This document shows, one piece after another, positions 33,700-46,895 of a stretch of 64,000 bases of DNA. Numbering within the stretch: position 1 is the stretch's first letter; the number at the start of each line of letters is the position of its first letter. The stretch covers positions 555,899-619,898 of the forward strand of contig NZ_VEIO01000002.1 in assembly GCF_007680605.1 (NCBI RefSeq), read 5' to 3'. The stretch comes from Paenibacillus xylanexedens. GTDB lineage: Bacteria; Bacillota; Bacilli; Paenibacillales; Paenibacillaceae. The notes under the pieces were generated by a model. That model ran no database searches. It saw only the letters and a list, made by a program, of their open reading frames with translations, and had not been told where the DNA came from. Position numbers and translations under genes: made by a program.

Positions 33700-36600
33700 A
33701 TGAAAAACACGCGAATGAGGCGCTTGTCGCAATGGTTTCTGATTTTAGTTCTAGTTATTACGGGAGTGACACCTTTTGCTGGGATGGGGAGTTACGCCTA
33801 TGCAGAAGACGGAAATACGGTTTCCGAGATATTGCCATTGGAGCAGGTAACCGTAACAGAAGCAGATCAAACTTCTGTAGAACAGCCCGGTTCTCCCGAA
33901 GAAATAGAGCAATCAACGAATGTAGACGCAACAGAAACAGAAGAAGGAGATGTAAGATTAGATCCAACAGAGGAAGAAGATCAGTCAGCAGACGAGAAGA
34001 ATATAATCTCGATTGCAGATGCACGTCAGCTTGCTCCGAATACGAATGTAGCAGTATCAGGTGTAGTGACATTCAGTGAGCCTTCAGGGGCATTCACGAA
34101 TTATTACATTCAGGATCATGAAGCAGGTATTGTCGTTCGAACGAAAAATCAAGTTCAAGTGGGAGATCGGATTGAAGTATATGGCCCAATTACCCACTAT
34201 AATGGACTTGTTCAGATCGAGAAGGATAAGTCAGGATTTACGGAAGGATATGTAAACGTTATCGAGCAAGATGTTGCTTTGCCAGCACCACAGGCATTGA
34301 TTTCTTCGGATTTTGTGCAACCTTCGGATAAAAGCAACAAAGGTCCGGGTGAAAAATATGAAGGAATGATTGTCGAAGTAAGAGATATTCAGGTCACCAA
34401 AGGTAATGGTACGACATTCTACGCGACAGACCGCCATGGTGACGTAATGACAATATATATCAAATATGCCCCAGGAACACTAGATGTCGGCAAAACTTAT
34501 GAATATGTGCAAGGCGTGTTGACGTTCCACACGAATTACGGTTTGGAACTGTTGCCTCGAACAGCCGCAGATGTTGTAGAGAATAGTCTGTCTGTGATGG
34601 CAAGTGTTCCATCTGGCGGAATTCGTGCTAACAGTGAGGTAGTATTAAGCTCGCCAGCTACTGGTGCTAGCGTGCATTACACTACAGATGGGACGGACCC
34701 AAGCGCCTCCTCGGCACGATATGATAGTCCCCTCATGATTAACCAGGATATACAGATTAAAGCGGTTGCCATACTTAACGGACAATCCAGTGCAATTTAT
34801 ACATTCACGTATCAACTGCTTCCCGACACGGAGAATTTGCGCATCCATGATATTCAGGGTGCAGGCCATACTTCCATTTTTAACGGACATGATGTAGAGG
34901 ATATTGAAGGTATCGTCACATCGGTAAGCACAAGCAGCTTTTATATGCAGGAACTTCCGGATCAGATGGATCAGGATGATCGAACATCGGAAGCAATTCA
35001 GGTGTACAAGTCGAACCATGGTGTTGTTGTTGGTAATCAGGTGCAGGTATCGGGCAAAGTGACCGAGTATGGAGTGGCTAACGAATTAACGACCACACAA
35101 ATCACAGCAACCTCCATTCGTAAGGTGCTGGAACAAGTGGACTTGCCTCCACCAGTGAAGTTAGGTGTCAATGGACGTATCATTCCAACGGTTATTGACA
35201 GCGATTTGCTGTCGGTATTTAACCCCGAGACGGATGCCATAGATTTCTATGAAAGTCTGGAGGGCATGAGAGTAGAGCTTGAAAATCCTGAGATTATAGG
35301 GCCATATTCTAGCCAACCAGGTCTTGCCGTCGTCGTAGACAATGGTGTTAATAATCCGCTTCGTACTCCTGCGGGCGGTGTTATTTTGACGGATAACGGA
35401 AAAGAAACCTTCGAAAGTGATCTTAATCCGCAACGGTTATTTATTGGTAAAAAACCATCTGGTGCCGTCAAGACCGGAGATAAACTGAACGGTAACGTCG
35501 TTGGGGTGATGACCTATACGAACGGCAATTTCAGAATTAATCCCGATGGGACATTGCCACCCGTCATTCCGGGTCCAACCGAGCAAGCGGTGACGACTAT
35601 TGAGAAGGCGGAGGACAAGCTGACCATCGCCACATTTAATGTGGAGAATTTCAGCAAAAAGGATGCTGCACGAGCTGTGAAAATTGGAAAAATCATTGTA
35701 GACAATCTGAAAGCACCAGATATTATCGGCATTATGGAAGTACAGGATAATGACGGTGATGCGGATACGGGGACAACGGAAGCGAATGAGAGCTTTCAGA
35801 CGCTGATCGATGCGATCAAGACCAATCATGGCCCCACTTATCAATTCAGTGAAATTGCTCCGGAAAATAATAAGGATGGCGGTGCACCAGGGGCTAACAT
35901 TCGTGTAGGTTTCCTATACCAACCAGAACGAGTTTCCTTGGCGGCAGGGATAGGTAAAGGGAATGCGTCCAAAGCAGTCGCTGTTTCCGCTGACGGAAGC
36001 TTGTCTTTTAATCCTGGCCGTGTTGCTCCGACGGATGAAGCATTTGCTAGTTCACGTAAACCGCTGGCTGCGGAATTCGAATTCAACGGTGAGCGAGTCG
36101 TTGTGATTGCGAATCATTTTAATTCCAAAGGCGGTGATCTCAAACCGTTTGGCAGTGTCCAGCCTGCAACGCGGAGCAGTGAAGTGCAGCGGGCCAAGCA
36201 AGCTGAGCTTGTGAACGGTTTTGTAAAAGAGTTGACTGCCAAAGACCCTGAAGTCAATGTAGCTGTACTTGGTGATTTTAACGATTTCCAGTTTTCCAAG
36301 ACGTTGAACATCGTTGCAGGCAATGAACTTGATAATCTGGTCGACAAGCTACCTGAGAATCAGCGTTATTCCTACATCTACGATGGCAATTCCCAGACTC
36401 TGGATCACATTCTGGTGAGTAAAAATCTGTCAGACACGGCGGTAATTGAGGTAGTACATGTCAACGCTGACTTTGAAACCTCACACGGACGAGTTAGTGA
36501 TCATGATCCGCTGCTGGCACAGCTGAGTATCGGAGAACCGGCAGAAGCAGGTGACTTTAAGCTACGCGTGCTACACACGAATGACACACATGCGCATCTG

Positions 36601-38883
36601 GACAACATCCCTCGCCGTGTGACAGCGATAAAAGAAGCTCGCAACGACCATACACTTGTGCTGGATGCAGGGGATGTATTTTCAGGGACATTATATTTCA
36701 ACCTTTTCAATGGTCTCGCTGATCTGGAGTTTATGAATATGATCGGATATGACGCGATGACCTTCGGGAATCATGAATTTGATAAAGGGCCGGCCGTGCT
36801 GAAAGAATTCATTAATAAAGCGGAATTCCCTTTTGTAAGTGCCAATATTGACTACACGATGGATAGCGATCTGGGCAGTTTGTATCAAGCCAGCATCGGG
36901 CAATCAGGGGAAGATGGCAAAATCTATCCGGCGATTATAACCGAGGTGAGCGGGGAGAAAGTGGGGATATTTGGTTTAACCACTTCGGACACAGTATCCC
37001 TGTCTTCACCAGGAGATGATCTGAAATTCCAGGATGTGCAGGCAAGTGCACAAGCAACGGTAAATATGCTGCAAGAAGAGGGCATTAACAAAATTATTGC
37101 TCTGACACACCTCGGTTACTCCGAGGATTTGAAATTGGCCGAAGCGGTAAAAGGCATCGACATCATTGTCGGCGGACATTCCCATACCATTTTGAACAAA
37201 CCGATCGTGGTTGGCGGTGCAGAAGAACCAACCTTGGTGGTACAGACGGGAGAATATGATGTATCGCTTGGTAAACTTGATGTGACATTTGATGAAGCAG
37301 GCATCTTGAAGAAGTGGAATGGAAGATTGCTAAACCTCGATGCCAAGGGAGCCGACGATGCTTTCGTGTATAAAGATGATGCACAGTCACTGGCGAAGTT
37401 GCAAGAATATGCATCACCTTTGGCTGAATATAAGAAAAAAGTCATCGGTAAAACAAACGTATTCCTGGATGGAGAGCGCGGAAGTGTAAGGAAGCAGGAA
37501 ACGAATCTGGGGAATTTTATGACCGATGGCATGCTGGAAAAAGTAAAATCGATCGTAAAAGAGAATGACGTCAAAGGGTACGTCGCGATCCAGAACAGCG
37601 GAGGTATACGTGCTTCGTTCAAAGAAGGAAATATTACGCTCGGGGATTTGCTGACCGTAATGCCGTTCGGGAATAATCTCACGGCACTTAAAATGACAGG
37701 CAAGGAAATTACAGCCGCGCTCGAAAACGGGGTAAGCGGTGTGGAAACGGGAGAAGGGAGATTCCCGCAGGTATCAGGTATGCGTTTTTATTATGATTCC
37801 ACAAAGCCTGGAGAAAAAATAGATTCCACTACAAATACCGTAACTCAAGAAGGCAAGCGTGTGATAAAAGTTCAGATCAAAAATGGCAATGGCACATTTA
37901 CCGATATTGATCCAAATGGATATTATATTGTGGCAACAAACTCGTTTATGGCTAACGGGGGAGACTTCTACCGTAGCATGAGAGCCGCAAAAAATGATGG
38001 CCGATTCTATGAATTAAATCTGGTTGATTACGAAATTTTCCTTGAGCATCTGGATCGGACCGGTACCGTAAATCAAGCTGTGGAAGGTCGTAGCACCGAT
38101 CTTAAAGGCGCCTCTCTTCCAGGAGATGGAAATGGGAACAATCCTGGTAACGGCGGCAACAATGGGGGCACACCGGGAAGTGGGGGTGATGGCGGTGGTA
38201 CAAGCAATCCAACTCCAACGACACCTGTAACACCAACAACTCCGAGCAATCCGGGTAATGGAGGAACGACAAATCCAGCTACACCGGGAGTACCGGGCAA
38301 TTCCGGGAATGGCAGTAGCACGACTCCAGCCAACCCACTGGTGGAATTGAAGGATATCGGCAGTCACTGGGCAGGAGAAGCGATCAAAGCTGCCATGATC
38401 CGGGGCATTGTCAATGGATATCAGGATGGTAACTTCCGTCCGAATATGCCGGCGACACGTGCTGAATTCATTGTGATGCTGGCACGAGCATTTGAATTGC
38501 CTGCAAGCAATAAACCGCTAGCTTTCAAAGATGCAGCATCCATTCCTGCCTGGGCTCAAAGCTTCATTGCACAGGCAGTGGACCAAGGCATTATTAGTGG
38601 ATATACGGATGATACGTTCCGTTCAACAGGCAAAATATCACGGGTAGAGATGACCGTTATGCTGGTGAGAGCCCTTGGCTTGCCGCTGGATTCCAAGTCA
38701 TCACTGACGTTTGCAGATGCAACACAAGTGCCTGCATGGGCTGTTCCATACATTGCTACTGCACAGGAAGCAGGACTAGTGAAGGGTACGGGAGGTAACA
38801 GGTTTAATCCAAAGGCAGAGGCGACGAGGGCTGAAGTCGTGACTCTGATCCTTTCCGCCATTGAGTTTAAATCGCAGCCATAA
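33700..38883 (+). CDS. giant secreted nuclease and 5'-nucleotidase with S-layer anchors (YhcR-like)
   Basis: About 1727 residues; start ATG 33700 after AAGGA. Signal peptide (residues 1-35), acidic linker, OB-fold-like domain (IISIADARQLAPNTNVAVSGVVTF), a chitobiase-type C-terminal-like beta domain (HYTTDGTDPSASSARYDSPL), a second OB-like region, an endonuclease/exonuclease/phosphatase domain (KLTIATFNVENFSKKDAARAV ... SDHDPLLAQL), a calcineurin-like metallophosphoesterase (LRVLHTNDTHAHLDNIP, DAGDVFSGTLYF, GNHEFDKG, VGGHSHT) with a 5'-nucleotidase C-terminal domain (NSGGIRASFKEGNITLGDLLTVMPF), a Gly/Thr/Pro linker and three SLH motifs (residues about 1550-1727). It is surface-bound and probably degrades external DNA/RNA to nucleosides. 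Like B. subtilis YhcR but S-layer instead of sortase-anchored. Confidence 0.93.
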   Translation: MKNTRMRRLSQWFLILVLVITGVTPFAGMGSYAYAEDGNTVSEILPLEQVTVTEADQTSVEQPGSPEEIEQSTNVDATETEEGDVRLDPTEEEDQSADEKNIISIADARQLAPNTNVAVSGVVTFSEPSGAFTNYYIQDHEAGIVVRTKNQVQVGDRIEVYGPITHYNGLVQIEKDKSGFTEGYVNVIEQDVALPAPQALISSDFVQPSDKSNKGPGEKYEGMIVEVRDIQVTKGNGTTFYATDRHGDVMTIYIKYAPGTLDVGKTYEYVQGVLTFHTNYGLELLPRTAADVVENSLSVMASVPSGGIRANSEVVLSSPATGASVHYTTDGTDPSASSARYDSPLMINQDIQIKAVAILNGQSSAIYTFTYQLLPDTENLRIHDIQGAGHTSIFNGHDVEDIEGIVTSVSTSSFYMQELPDQMDQDDRTSEAIQVYKSNHGVVVGNQVQVSGKVTEYGVANELTTTQITATSIRKVLEQVDLPPPVKLGVNGRIIPTVIDSDLLSVFNPETDAIDFYESLEGMRVELENPEIIGPYSSQPGLAVVVDNGVNNPLRTPAGGVILTDNGKETFESDLNPQRLFIGKKPSGAVKTGDKLNGNVVGVMTYTNGNFRINPDGTLPPVIPGPTEQAVTTIEKAEDKLTIATFNVENFSKKDAARAVKIGKIIVDNLKAPDIIGIMEVQDNDGDADTGTTEANESFQTLIDAIKTNHGPTYQFSEIAPENNKDGGAPGANIRVGFLYQPERVSLAAGIGKGNASKAVAVSADGSLSFNPGRVAPTDEAFASSRKPLAAEFEFNGERVVVIANHFNSKGGDLKPFGSVQPATRSSEVQRAKQAELVNGFVKELTAKDPEVNVAVLGDFNDFQFSKTLNIVAGNELDNLVDKLPENQRYSYIYDGNSQTLDHILVSKNLSDTAVIEVVHVNADFETSHGRVSDHDPLLAQLSIGEPAEAGDFKLRVLHTNDTHAHLDNIPRRVTAIKEARNDHTLVLDAGDVFSGTLYFNLFNGLADLEFMNMIGYDAMTFGNHEFDKGPAVLKEFINKAEFPFVSANIDYTMDSDLGSLYQASIGQSGEDGKIYPAIITEVSGEKVGIFGLTTSDTVSLSSPGDDLKFQDVQASAQATVNMLQEEGINKIIALTHLGYSEDLKLAEAVKGIDIIVGGHSHTILNKPIVVGGAEEPTLVVQTGEYDVSLGKLDVTFDEAGILKKWNGRLLNLDAKGADDAFVYKDDAQSLAKLQEYASPLAEYKKKVIGKTNVFLDGERGSVRKQETNLGNFMTDGMLEKVKSIVKENDVKGYVAIQNSGGIRASFKEGNITLGDLLTVMPFGNNLTALKMTGKEITAALENGVSGVETGEGRFPQVSGMRFYYDSTKPGEKIDSTTNTVTQEGKRVIKVQIKNGNGTFTDIDPNGYYIVATNSFMANGGDFYRSMRAAKNDGRFYELNLVDYEIFLEHLDRTGTVNQAVEGRSTDLKGASLPGDGNGNNPGNGGNNGGTPGSGGDGGGTSNPTPTTPVTPTTPSNPGNGGTTNPATPGVPGNSGNGSSTTPANPLVELKDIGSHWAGEAIKAAMIRGIVNGYQDGNFRPNMPATRAEFIVMLARAFELPASNKPLAFKDAASIPAWAQSFIAQAVDQGIISGYTDDTFRSTGKISRVEMTVMLVRALGLPLDSKSSLTFADATQVPAWAVPYIATAQEAGLVKGTGGNRFNPKAEATRAEVVTLILSAIEFKSQP

Positions 38884-38943
38884 GGATTCCGTACCAGATT
38901 GGAAGCATAATCAGGGTATTTCAAATGAAGTTGAAATGATGGG

Positions 38944-38983
38944 ATACAGCTTGCAGAAATGATTCTGCAAGCTGTATTTTTTG
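38944..38983 (+). terminator. strong terminator after the surface enzyme
   Basis: A 15-base perfect stem ATACAGCTTGCAGAA / TTCTGCAAGCTGTAT (38944-38958, 38963-38977) and a T-run. Confidence 0.9.
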
Positions 38984-39058
38984 TTAAGATAAATATGTTG
39001 TGTTCAGTCAGGTACAATTCTCCGGGAGTCTGCCTTTGGACAAGGAGTTGATAAATGA

Positions 39059-39125
39059 TTGACATGCTATTGACTCATATCATATAATCAACACGTTCAT
39101 TAAATTGATAATGATTATCATTAAC
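39059..39125 (+). promoter_or_regulatory. promoter with Fur box
   Basis: TTGACA (39059-39064), an 18-base spacer and TATAAT (39083-39088). About 20 bases further is GATAATGATTATCATTA (39107-39123), which matches 17 of 19 positions of the Fur box consensus. Iron repression of the next gene is strongly suggested. Confidence 0.85.
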
Positions 39126-39145
39126 GATTAGGGGAGACTATACAG

Positions 39146-40117
39146 ATGAAAAAGAAATGGATTCTACCGTTCATCGTGCTGATGTTGTTTACTATCATTG
39201 CCAGCGCATGTGGTAACGGGGCTTTAAGCGGTACATCAGACAACGGAAAACAAGAGACAACTTCAACGGAAGGGACAAGCAGTGAAGCAGCGAATACTTC
39301 GGATACAATAACGTATCAATCCGAAACAGGGCCCGTGGAAATTCCGGCTAAACCTCAACGGATCGTTGCTTTGACGAACGGTCCCAACATCCTTTCTATG
39401 GATGTAACGCCAGTGGGCGTAGATAAATGGACAGCAGAAAATCCGCTGTTCAAGGATAAATTAAAAGACGTTGCTATCGTAAGTGAAGAAGATCCGGAGA
39501 GTGTCTCCGCTTTGAATCCTGACTTGATCATTGCAGGTTCACATATGAAAAATCTTGAGCAGCTTTCTAAAATTGCTCCAACGATCGTATACACATGGGG
39601 TAAACTCGACTATCTGCAACAGCAGCTGGAGATTGGCAAAGTGCTGAACAAGGAGTCTGAAGCACAAGCATGGATTGATGATTTCACCAAAAGAGCCGGA
39701 GAGATCGGTAATCAGATTAAAGCGAAGTATGGCGATAACGTAACGGTGTCCACCATCGAAATTGCGGATAAAGAAGTCTTTGCTATGGGGGATCACTGGG
39801 CCCGTGGAACAGAAGCGCTGTACCAAGCGATGAAGTTGAATATGCCTGAAAAAGTAAAGAATGACACGTTAAAAGACGGGTATCACTCCTTGTCACTTGA
39901 AGTGCTTCCGGAGTACATGGGTGATTTCATCGTGGTCAGCAGAGATATGACCCGGGATAACGAGATTATGAAGTCGGGAATCTGGAGTAAAATTCCGGCC
40001 GTTCAGAACAAACAGGTTATCGAGCTCGATACCAAATCAGTGACGTACAGTGACCCGATTACGCTCGACTACGTATTGAATATTTTCAAAGAAGGATTTC
40101 TTGGCACAGGGAAATAA
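39146..40117 (+). CDS. Fur-controlled siderophore-binding lipoprotein
   Basis: A 323-residue ABC-type substrate-binding protein of the FepB/FeuA (TroA-fold) family. Signal peptide with lipobox IASAC, a Ser/Thr linker, then QSETGPVEIPAKPQRIVALTNGPNILSMDVTPVGVDK (the first lobe), SALNPDLIIAGSHMKNLEQLSKIAPTIVY and the second lobe. It would catch an iron-siderophore outside the membrane. Permease and ATPase genes are not adjacent, so it uses partners encoded elsewhere. Gene regulation by Fur is shown by the box upstream. A GGGGAGA site precedes the ATG. Confidence 0.9.
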   Translation: MKKKWILPFIVLMLFTIIASACGNGALSGTSDNGKQETTSTEGTSSEAANTSDTITYQSETGPVEIPAKPQRIVALTNGPNILSMDVTPVGVDKWTAENPLFKDKLKDVAIVSEEDPESVSALNPDLIIAGSHMKNLEQLSKIAPTIVYTWGKLDYLQQQLEIGKVLNKESEAQAWIDDFTKRAGEIGNQIKAKYGDNVTVSTIEIADKEVFAMGDHWARGTEALYQAMKLNMPEKVKNDTLKDGYHSLSLEVLPEYMGDFIVVSRDMTRDNEIMKSGIWSKIPAVQNKQVIELDTKSVTYSDPITLDYVLNIFKEGFLGTGK

Positions 40118-40180
40118 TCAAGCAATTAATACCTGAATGGATTCCGAGTAAACCTTTCATAATAAAAATGCTATAAGAGA

Positions 40181-40268
40181 AGAGACGAGAGGGCACAAAG
40201 GCCCTTTTCGTCTCTTTGTTAGTTAAACGAAAACGGCCTATCTCGTACATTCGAGATAGGCCGTTTCC
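40181..40268. terminator. two stacked terminator hairpins between convergent genes
   Basis: First: AGAGACGA-GA-GGGC (40181-40194) with GCCC-TTTT-CGTCTCT (40201-40215). Second: AAACGGCCTATCTCG (40231-40245) with CGAGATAGGCCGTTT (40252-40266), 15 perfect pairs. The first suits the plus-strand lipoprotein, the second suits both strands. Confidence 0.85.
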
Positions 40269-40337
40269 GTTAAAAGAAACAATGCTATAAGAACAAAATC
40301 AACTTACTGCAAAGAATGTTTGAACAAGAGAAAAGAT

Positions 40338-44133
<3,796 letters not shown>

Positions 44134-44390
44134 GTTTTCACCCCTTCTGATGTGTTGTGCACTTCGAACGGCCTTTAGCAACCACAAGCCCATACACTTG
44201 TGCGCCCAGCCACGAAATCCGGTAATTTTTGCTTCGCTTCCCGTCTTTCTGGGTAACGGTTTGTATTCTAACAATAGTTAACCAGTATATCAACCGAATA
44301 AACAGTACATAATGTTTATACAGTAAAAACTGTACAAAGTTTTCCTTCGAAATGCTCTGTTTATCTCCTTATTATGGCTAATCAGACATC
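44134..44390. promoter_or_regulatory. opuA promoter region with operator palindromes
   Basis: Minus-strand -10 TATACT (44284-44289, plus AGTATA) with a weak -35 TTATGT (44307-44312). Upstream a perfect palindrome TACAGTAAAAACTGTA (44319-44334) and further ACAGTA-like half sites (44302-44307) lie where a repressor would sit. The GbsR-family protein encoded 300 bases away is the natural candidate. Confidence 0.6.
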
Positions 44391-44419
44391 TTTACATTTA
44401 TTATTGCTTTTCCTACAAT
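44391..44419 (+). promoter_or_regulatory. promoter of the GbsR-type regulator
   Basis: TTTACA (44391-44396), a 17-base spacer and TACAAT (44414-44419). The leader to the ATG at 44627 is about 200 bases and contains a stem TTACATG/CATGTAA (44546-44552, 44559-44565). Its purpose is unknown. Confidence 0.65.
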
Positions 44420-44626
44420 AGAAAATGAGCTGAATTAAAGCTTATTTTTTTGGTTAAATGATCATCGTAGGCAAATTGAAGCATGGTAAAGTTCCCAAGA
44501 TAATCCATTGGGTGTAAGATGTTTTCTAGCTTATAGAATATCCAGTTACATGCTTTCCCATGTAAGCAGAGCTTGAACATGCTGATTTTTTGCCAAGACT
44601 GGAATGTCAGAATGGAGGTTGCAAGC

Positions 44627-45214
44627 ATGAGCTTGGACCATTTGCAAGAGGATCAGCAGACAGCGGTGCTGAAGATCCGTAAACGCGTTATCGAAGCCAT
44701 TGGACGAAATATGGATCTATACGGCGTAACGTTGTCCACGGGACATTTATATGGATTGCTATTTTTCGCAGAAAAACCGATGACCCTGGATGATATGGGC
44801 CGGGAAATGGAAATGAGCAAAACAAGCATGAGCACCGGAGTACGAACTCTGCTGGATCTAAAAATGGTAAATAAGGTGTGGAGCAAAGGCTCCAGAAAAG
44901 ATCTATATGAAGTGGAGTATGACTGGCATCAGACGTTTACGGATTATTTCGCCATTAAATGGAGAAAAGCGGTGGAGAGCAACCTTCAGATTCTTCGCAA
45001 ATCCGTTGACGAGATGAATCGGTTGATGGATCAGCTTGATGAGCAGACTGACGCTGAGCTTCTGCAAGTACTGCATGAGGACAAGCGTAAAGTATTGCAA
45101 GCGGAAGCATACTACCGATGGCTCGACAGGCTTATTGATACGATGGAAGATGAAGAAATCTATAAGCTTGTTCCAAAAGAAGAGATCAAAGAAGAAATGA
45201 AAGAACAGTTATAA
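44627..45214 (+). CDS. GbsR/OpcR-family regulator of osmolyte uptake
   Basis: A 195-residue protein, start ATG 44627 nine bases after GGAGG (an upstream frame from 44573 lacks a site). MarR-like winged helix of the GbsR type: HLYGLLFFAEKPMTLDDMGREMEMSKTSMSTGVRTLLDLKMVNKVWSKGSRKDLYEVEYDW, then a helical dimer region. GbsR/OpcR/OpuAR proteins repress glycine betaine synthesis or import in Bacilli. It is divergent from opuA, with operator-like palindromes between them, so it most likely represses this opuA operon in response to choline or betaine. Confidence 0.88.
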   Translation: MSLDHLQEDQQTAVLKIRKRVIEAIGRNMDLYGVTLSTGHLYGLLFFAEKPMTLDDMGREMEMSKTSMSTGVRTLLDLKMVNKVWSKGSRKDLYEVEYDWHQTFTDYFAIKWRKAVESNLQILRKSVDEMNRLMDQLDEQTDAELLQVLHEDKRKVLQAEAYYRWLDRLIDTMEDEEIYKLVPKEEIKEEMKEQL

Positions 45215-45222
45215 GCCCGAAA

Positions 45223-45263
45223 CAAAGGACCCATTCCGTCTGGAAGGGTCCCTTTGCTTTTTA
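45223..45263. terminator. terminator between convergent regulator genes
   Basis: CAAAGGACCCATTC (45223-45236) pairs with GGAAGGGTCCCTTTG (45242-45256) with a small internal asymmetry, followed by TTTTTA. Ends the GbsR-type gene and overlaps the stop of the minus-strand AraC gene. Confidence 0.78.
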
Positions 45264-46658
45264 TCGCCCGATGACACTCAAGTTTTCGTGTGCCAATGCC
45301 GTAGAAGGATGCATGACAACGGGCTTCAACAGGTTTTTCTTTTTCCGTTGTATATGTTGTGAGGGAATCCGCAATGTGGAGCCTTTGGCTTGTGAATGAA
45401 TAAGCGGAGAATTCTTTCGGTCTGTCCAAACGACATGCTTCCGGTCGCGATTCGATGTGAATGCAGAGGATGGAGCGCCTTCCAACCGATGAAGTGCAAG
45501 TTCCTTGAAATTGTGCTTTGCTTGCTTCTCACGCCCGGTAAGCTCTGCCAACCGAATATGAGTTTCTTTCCAATCATCGGTCACTTCAACAATAACCACA
45601 GGAGCAATACCTTTCAGTTGATCATAATAAGGTTGGCAGGAACCGTCACCAATTATCAGATCGGGTTTAGCCTTGCGAAGTTGTTCAAATGGGTTCGTCA
45701 GGTTACGTTCTTGCTCAGCGGTTTTCTTGTTCTGATTATAGCCCCAACTCAGTGATTCGACTGGCTGTAGTCCCAAGGAGCGCAGGTGCTCATCAAAGCC
45801 AGCGCTGGATATTGTGGCTACACGTAACCGATGTTTCTTCATATATATACTTGGCGAAATGCCAGTCATCTGCTTGAATTTACGACTAAAATAATATTCA
45901 TTGCCATATCCAACGGATTCTGCAACCTCTTTGAGAACACAGTTTTCCTCTATCAGTTGTTTTTTGGCTTCTTCAATCCGTAGCCGATTGAGATAATCGG
46001 TAGGTGACATGCCTTTTGCTTTTTTGAAGCTGCGGGAATATGAGCTTGGGGTCAGTCCGGCGATTTTGGCCAGATGATCCATGCTAATGCCTTCACTCAT
46101 GAAACGACGCATATATGAAATGCTGCGCTCCAGTGCGGGATCTACCTTTTCAAGGTTTTCTTCCAGTCGATGCTCTGACAGGAATTGTAGAAGTTCATGT
46201 AACTGACTATGTACGCTGACAAAATGATCTGTAAGTTCCCCTCGATAGGAATCATACAACTTGCTCATTCGTTCTGCTGCCTGCTGTTCATGCCGGATAC
46301 GTATTTTGCCCGTCTGCCATTCAAACGGAAGAGAGGAAGAAGCGGTCATTTTCCACTCGCCTCGTACTCGCAGCATATTGACTTGTTCCATACTTAACAT
46401 AAGGAATTCAGTGATTCCTGAATGAGCCACTGCATCGATGGTCAAGCCGGGTTGGATCAGAAACAGTTCACCAGCCTGTGCTTCGTAAACGATGTCGTCC
46501 AGAACCAGAAGGCCGTTGCCTTTTAAAATAAGACAAAGTATGGGCCGGCTTACCGTGATGCCTTGTATACGGAAATTTTTCCCGCGACGTACTCGGCACA
46601 TGGAAGAGAGCAGCGGTAAAGAAGAGGTTTCGGTTAATACGGGAAACGATTCATTCAT
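45261..46658 (-). CDS. AraC-family regulator with shortened siderophore-binding domain (Btr-like)
   Basis: About 465 residues, start ATG 46658 after AAGGATGG; ATG 46667 is too close to it. N-terminal cupin domain (GNGLLVLDDIVYEAQAGELFLIQPG), AraC HTH pair (MDHLAKIAGLTPSSYSRSFKKAKGMSPTDYL and VAESVGYGNEYYFSRKFKQMTGISPSIYM), then a TroA-fold domain (HRLRVATISSAGFDEHLRSLGLQPVESL) as in Btr, which binds bacillibactin. That last domain is only about 150 residues and its end (KGSTLRIPSQHIQRKKKNLL) does not look like the normal second lobe. Possibly truncated by a frame disruption. A Fur box lies upstream, so iron-controlled. Confidence 0.82.
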   Translation of the reverse strand: MNESFPVLTETSSLPLLSSMCRVRRGKNFRIQGITVSRPILCLILKGNGLLVLDDIVYEAQAGELFLIQPGLTIDAVAHSGITEFLMLSMEQVNMLRVRGEWKMTASSSLPFEWQTGKIRIRHEQQAAERMSKLYDSYRGELTDHFVSVHSQLHELLQFLSEHRLEENLEKVDPALERSISYMRRFMSEGISMDHLAKIAGLTPSSYSRSFKKAKGMSPTDYLNRLRIEEAKKQLIEENCVLKEVAESVGYGNEYYFSRKFKQMTGISPSIYMKKHRLRVATISSAGFDEHLRSLGLQPVESLSWGYNQNKKTAEQERNLTNPFEQLRKAKPDLIIGDGSCQPYYDQLKGIAPVVIVEVTDDWKETHIRLAELTGREKQAKHNFKELALHRLEGAPSSAFTSNRDRKHVVWTDRKNSPLIHSQAKGSTLRIPSQHIQRKKKNLLKPVVMHPSTALAHENLSVIGR

Positions 46659-46688
46659 ACGGACCATCCTTTTGTCTTATTTTCTTAA

Positions 46689-46703
46689 TGATAACAATTA
46701 TCA
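46689..46703. promoter_or_regulatory. Fur box upstream of the Btr-like regulator
   Basis: TGATAACAATTATCA matches the 7-1-7 Fur core TGATAATnATTATCA at all but one position. It lies about 30 bases before the ATG of the minus-strand gene, overlapping its promoter. Confidence 0.82.
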
Positions 46704-46815
46704 TTCTCAAATGGAAGGCGTTTTGGAAAAATAATTTCGACAAAATAGAAAACGTGGAAAGAAAAATGCAAATTGTATACGTCGAATGTAACATATACGT
46801 CAAAATGTGAGCATC

Positions 46816-46859
46816 ACAAAAAAAAGATGACACTCAGCACCAAAGCTGTAGAGTCATCC
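46816..46859 (-). terminator. terminator of the DUF5050 gene
   Basis: On the minus strand GATGACTC and GAGTGTCATC form the outer stem (46851-46858 and 46826-46835), with an inner CAGC/GCTG pair, then eight T (plus-strand A-run 46817-46825). Confidence 0.75.
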
Positions 46860-46895
46860 TTGTTCTGACCTGAAATGAACGAATCTGGAACGGAC

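Noticed and set aside
38073..38333. Pro/Gly-rich minus-strand open frame resembling collagen
   Set aside because: It is the antisense of the Gly/Thr/Pro linker of the large surface enzyme; the low-complexity codons create the frame.
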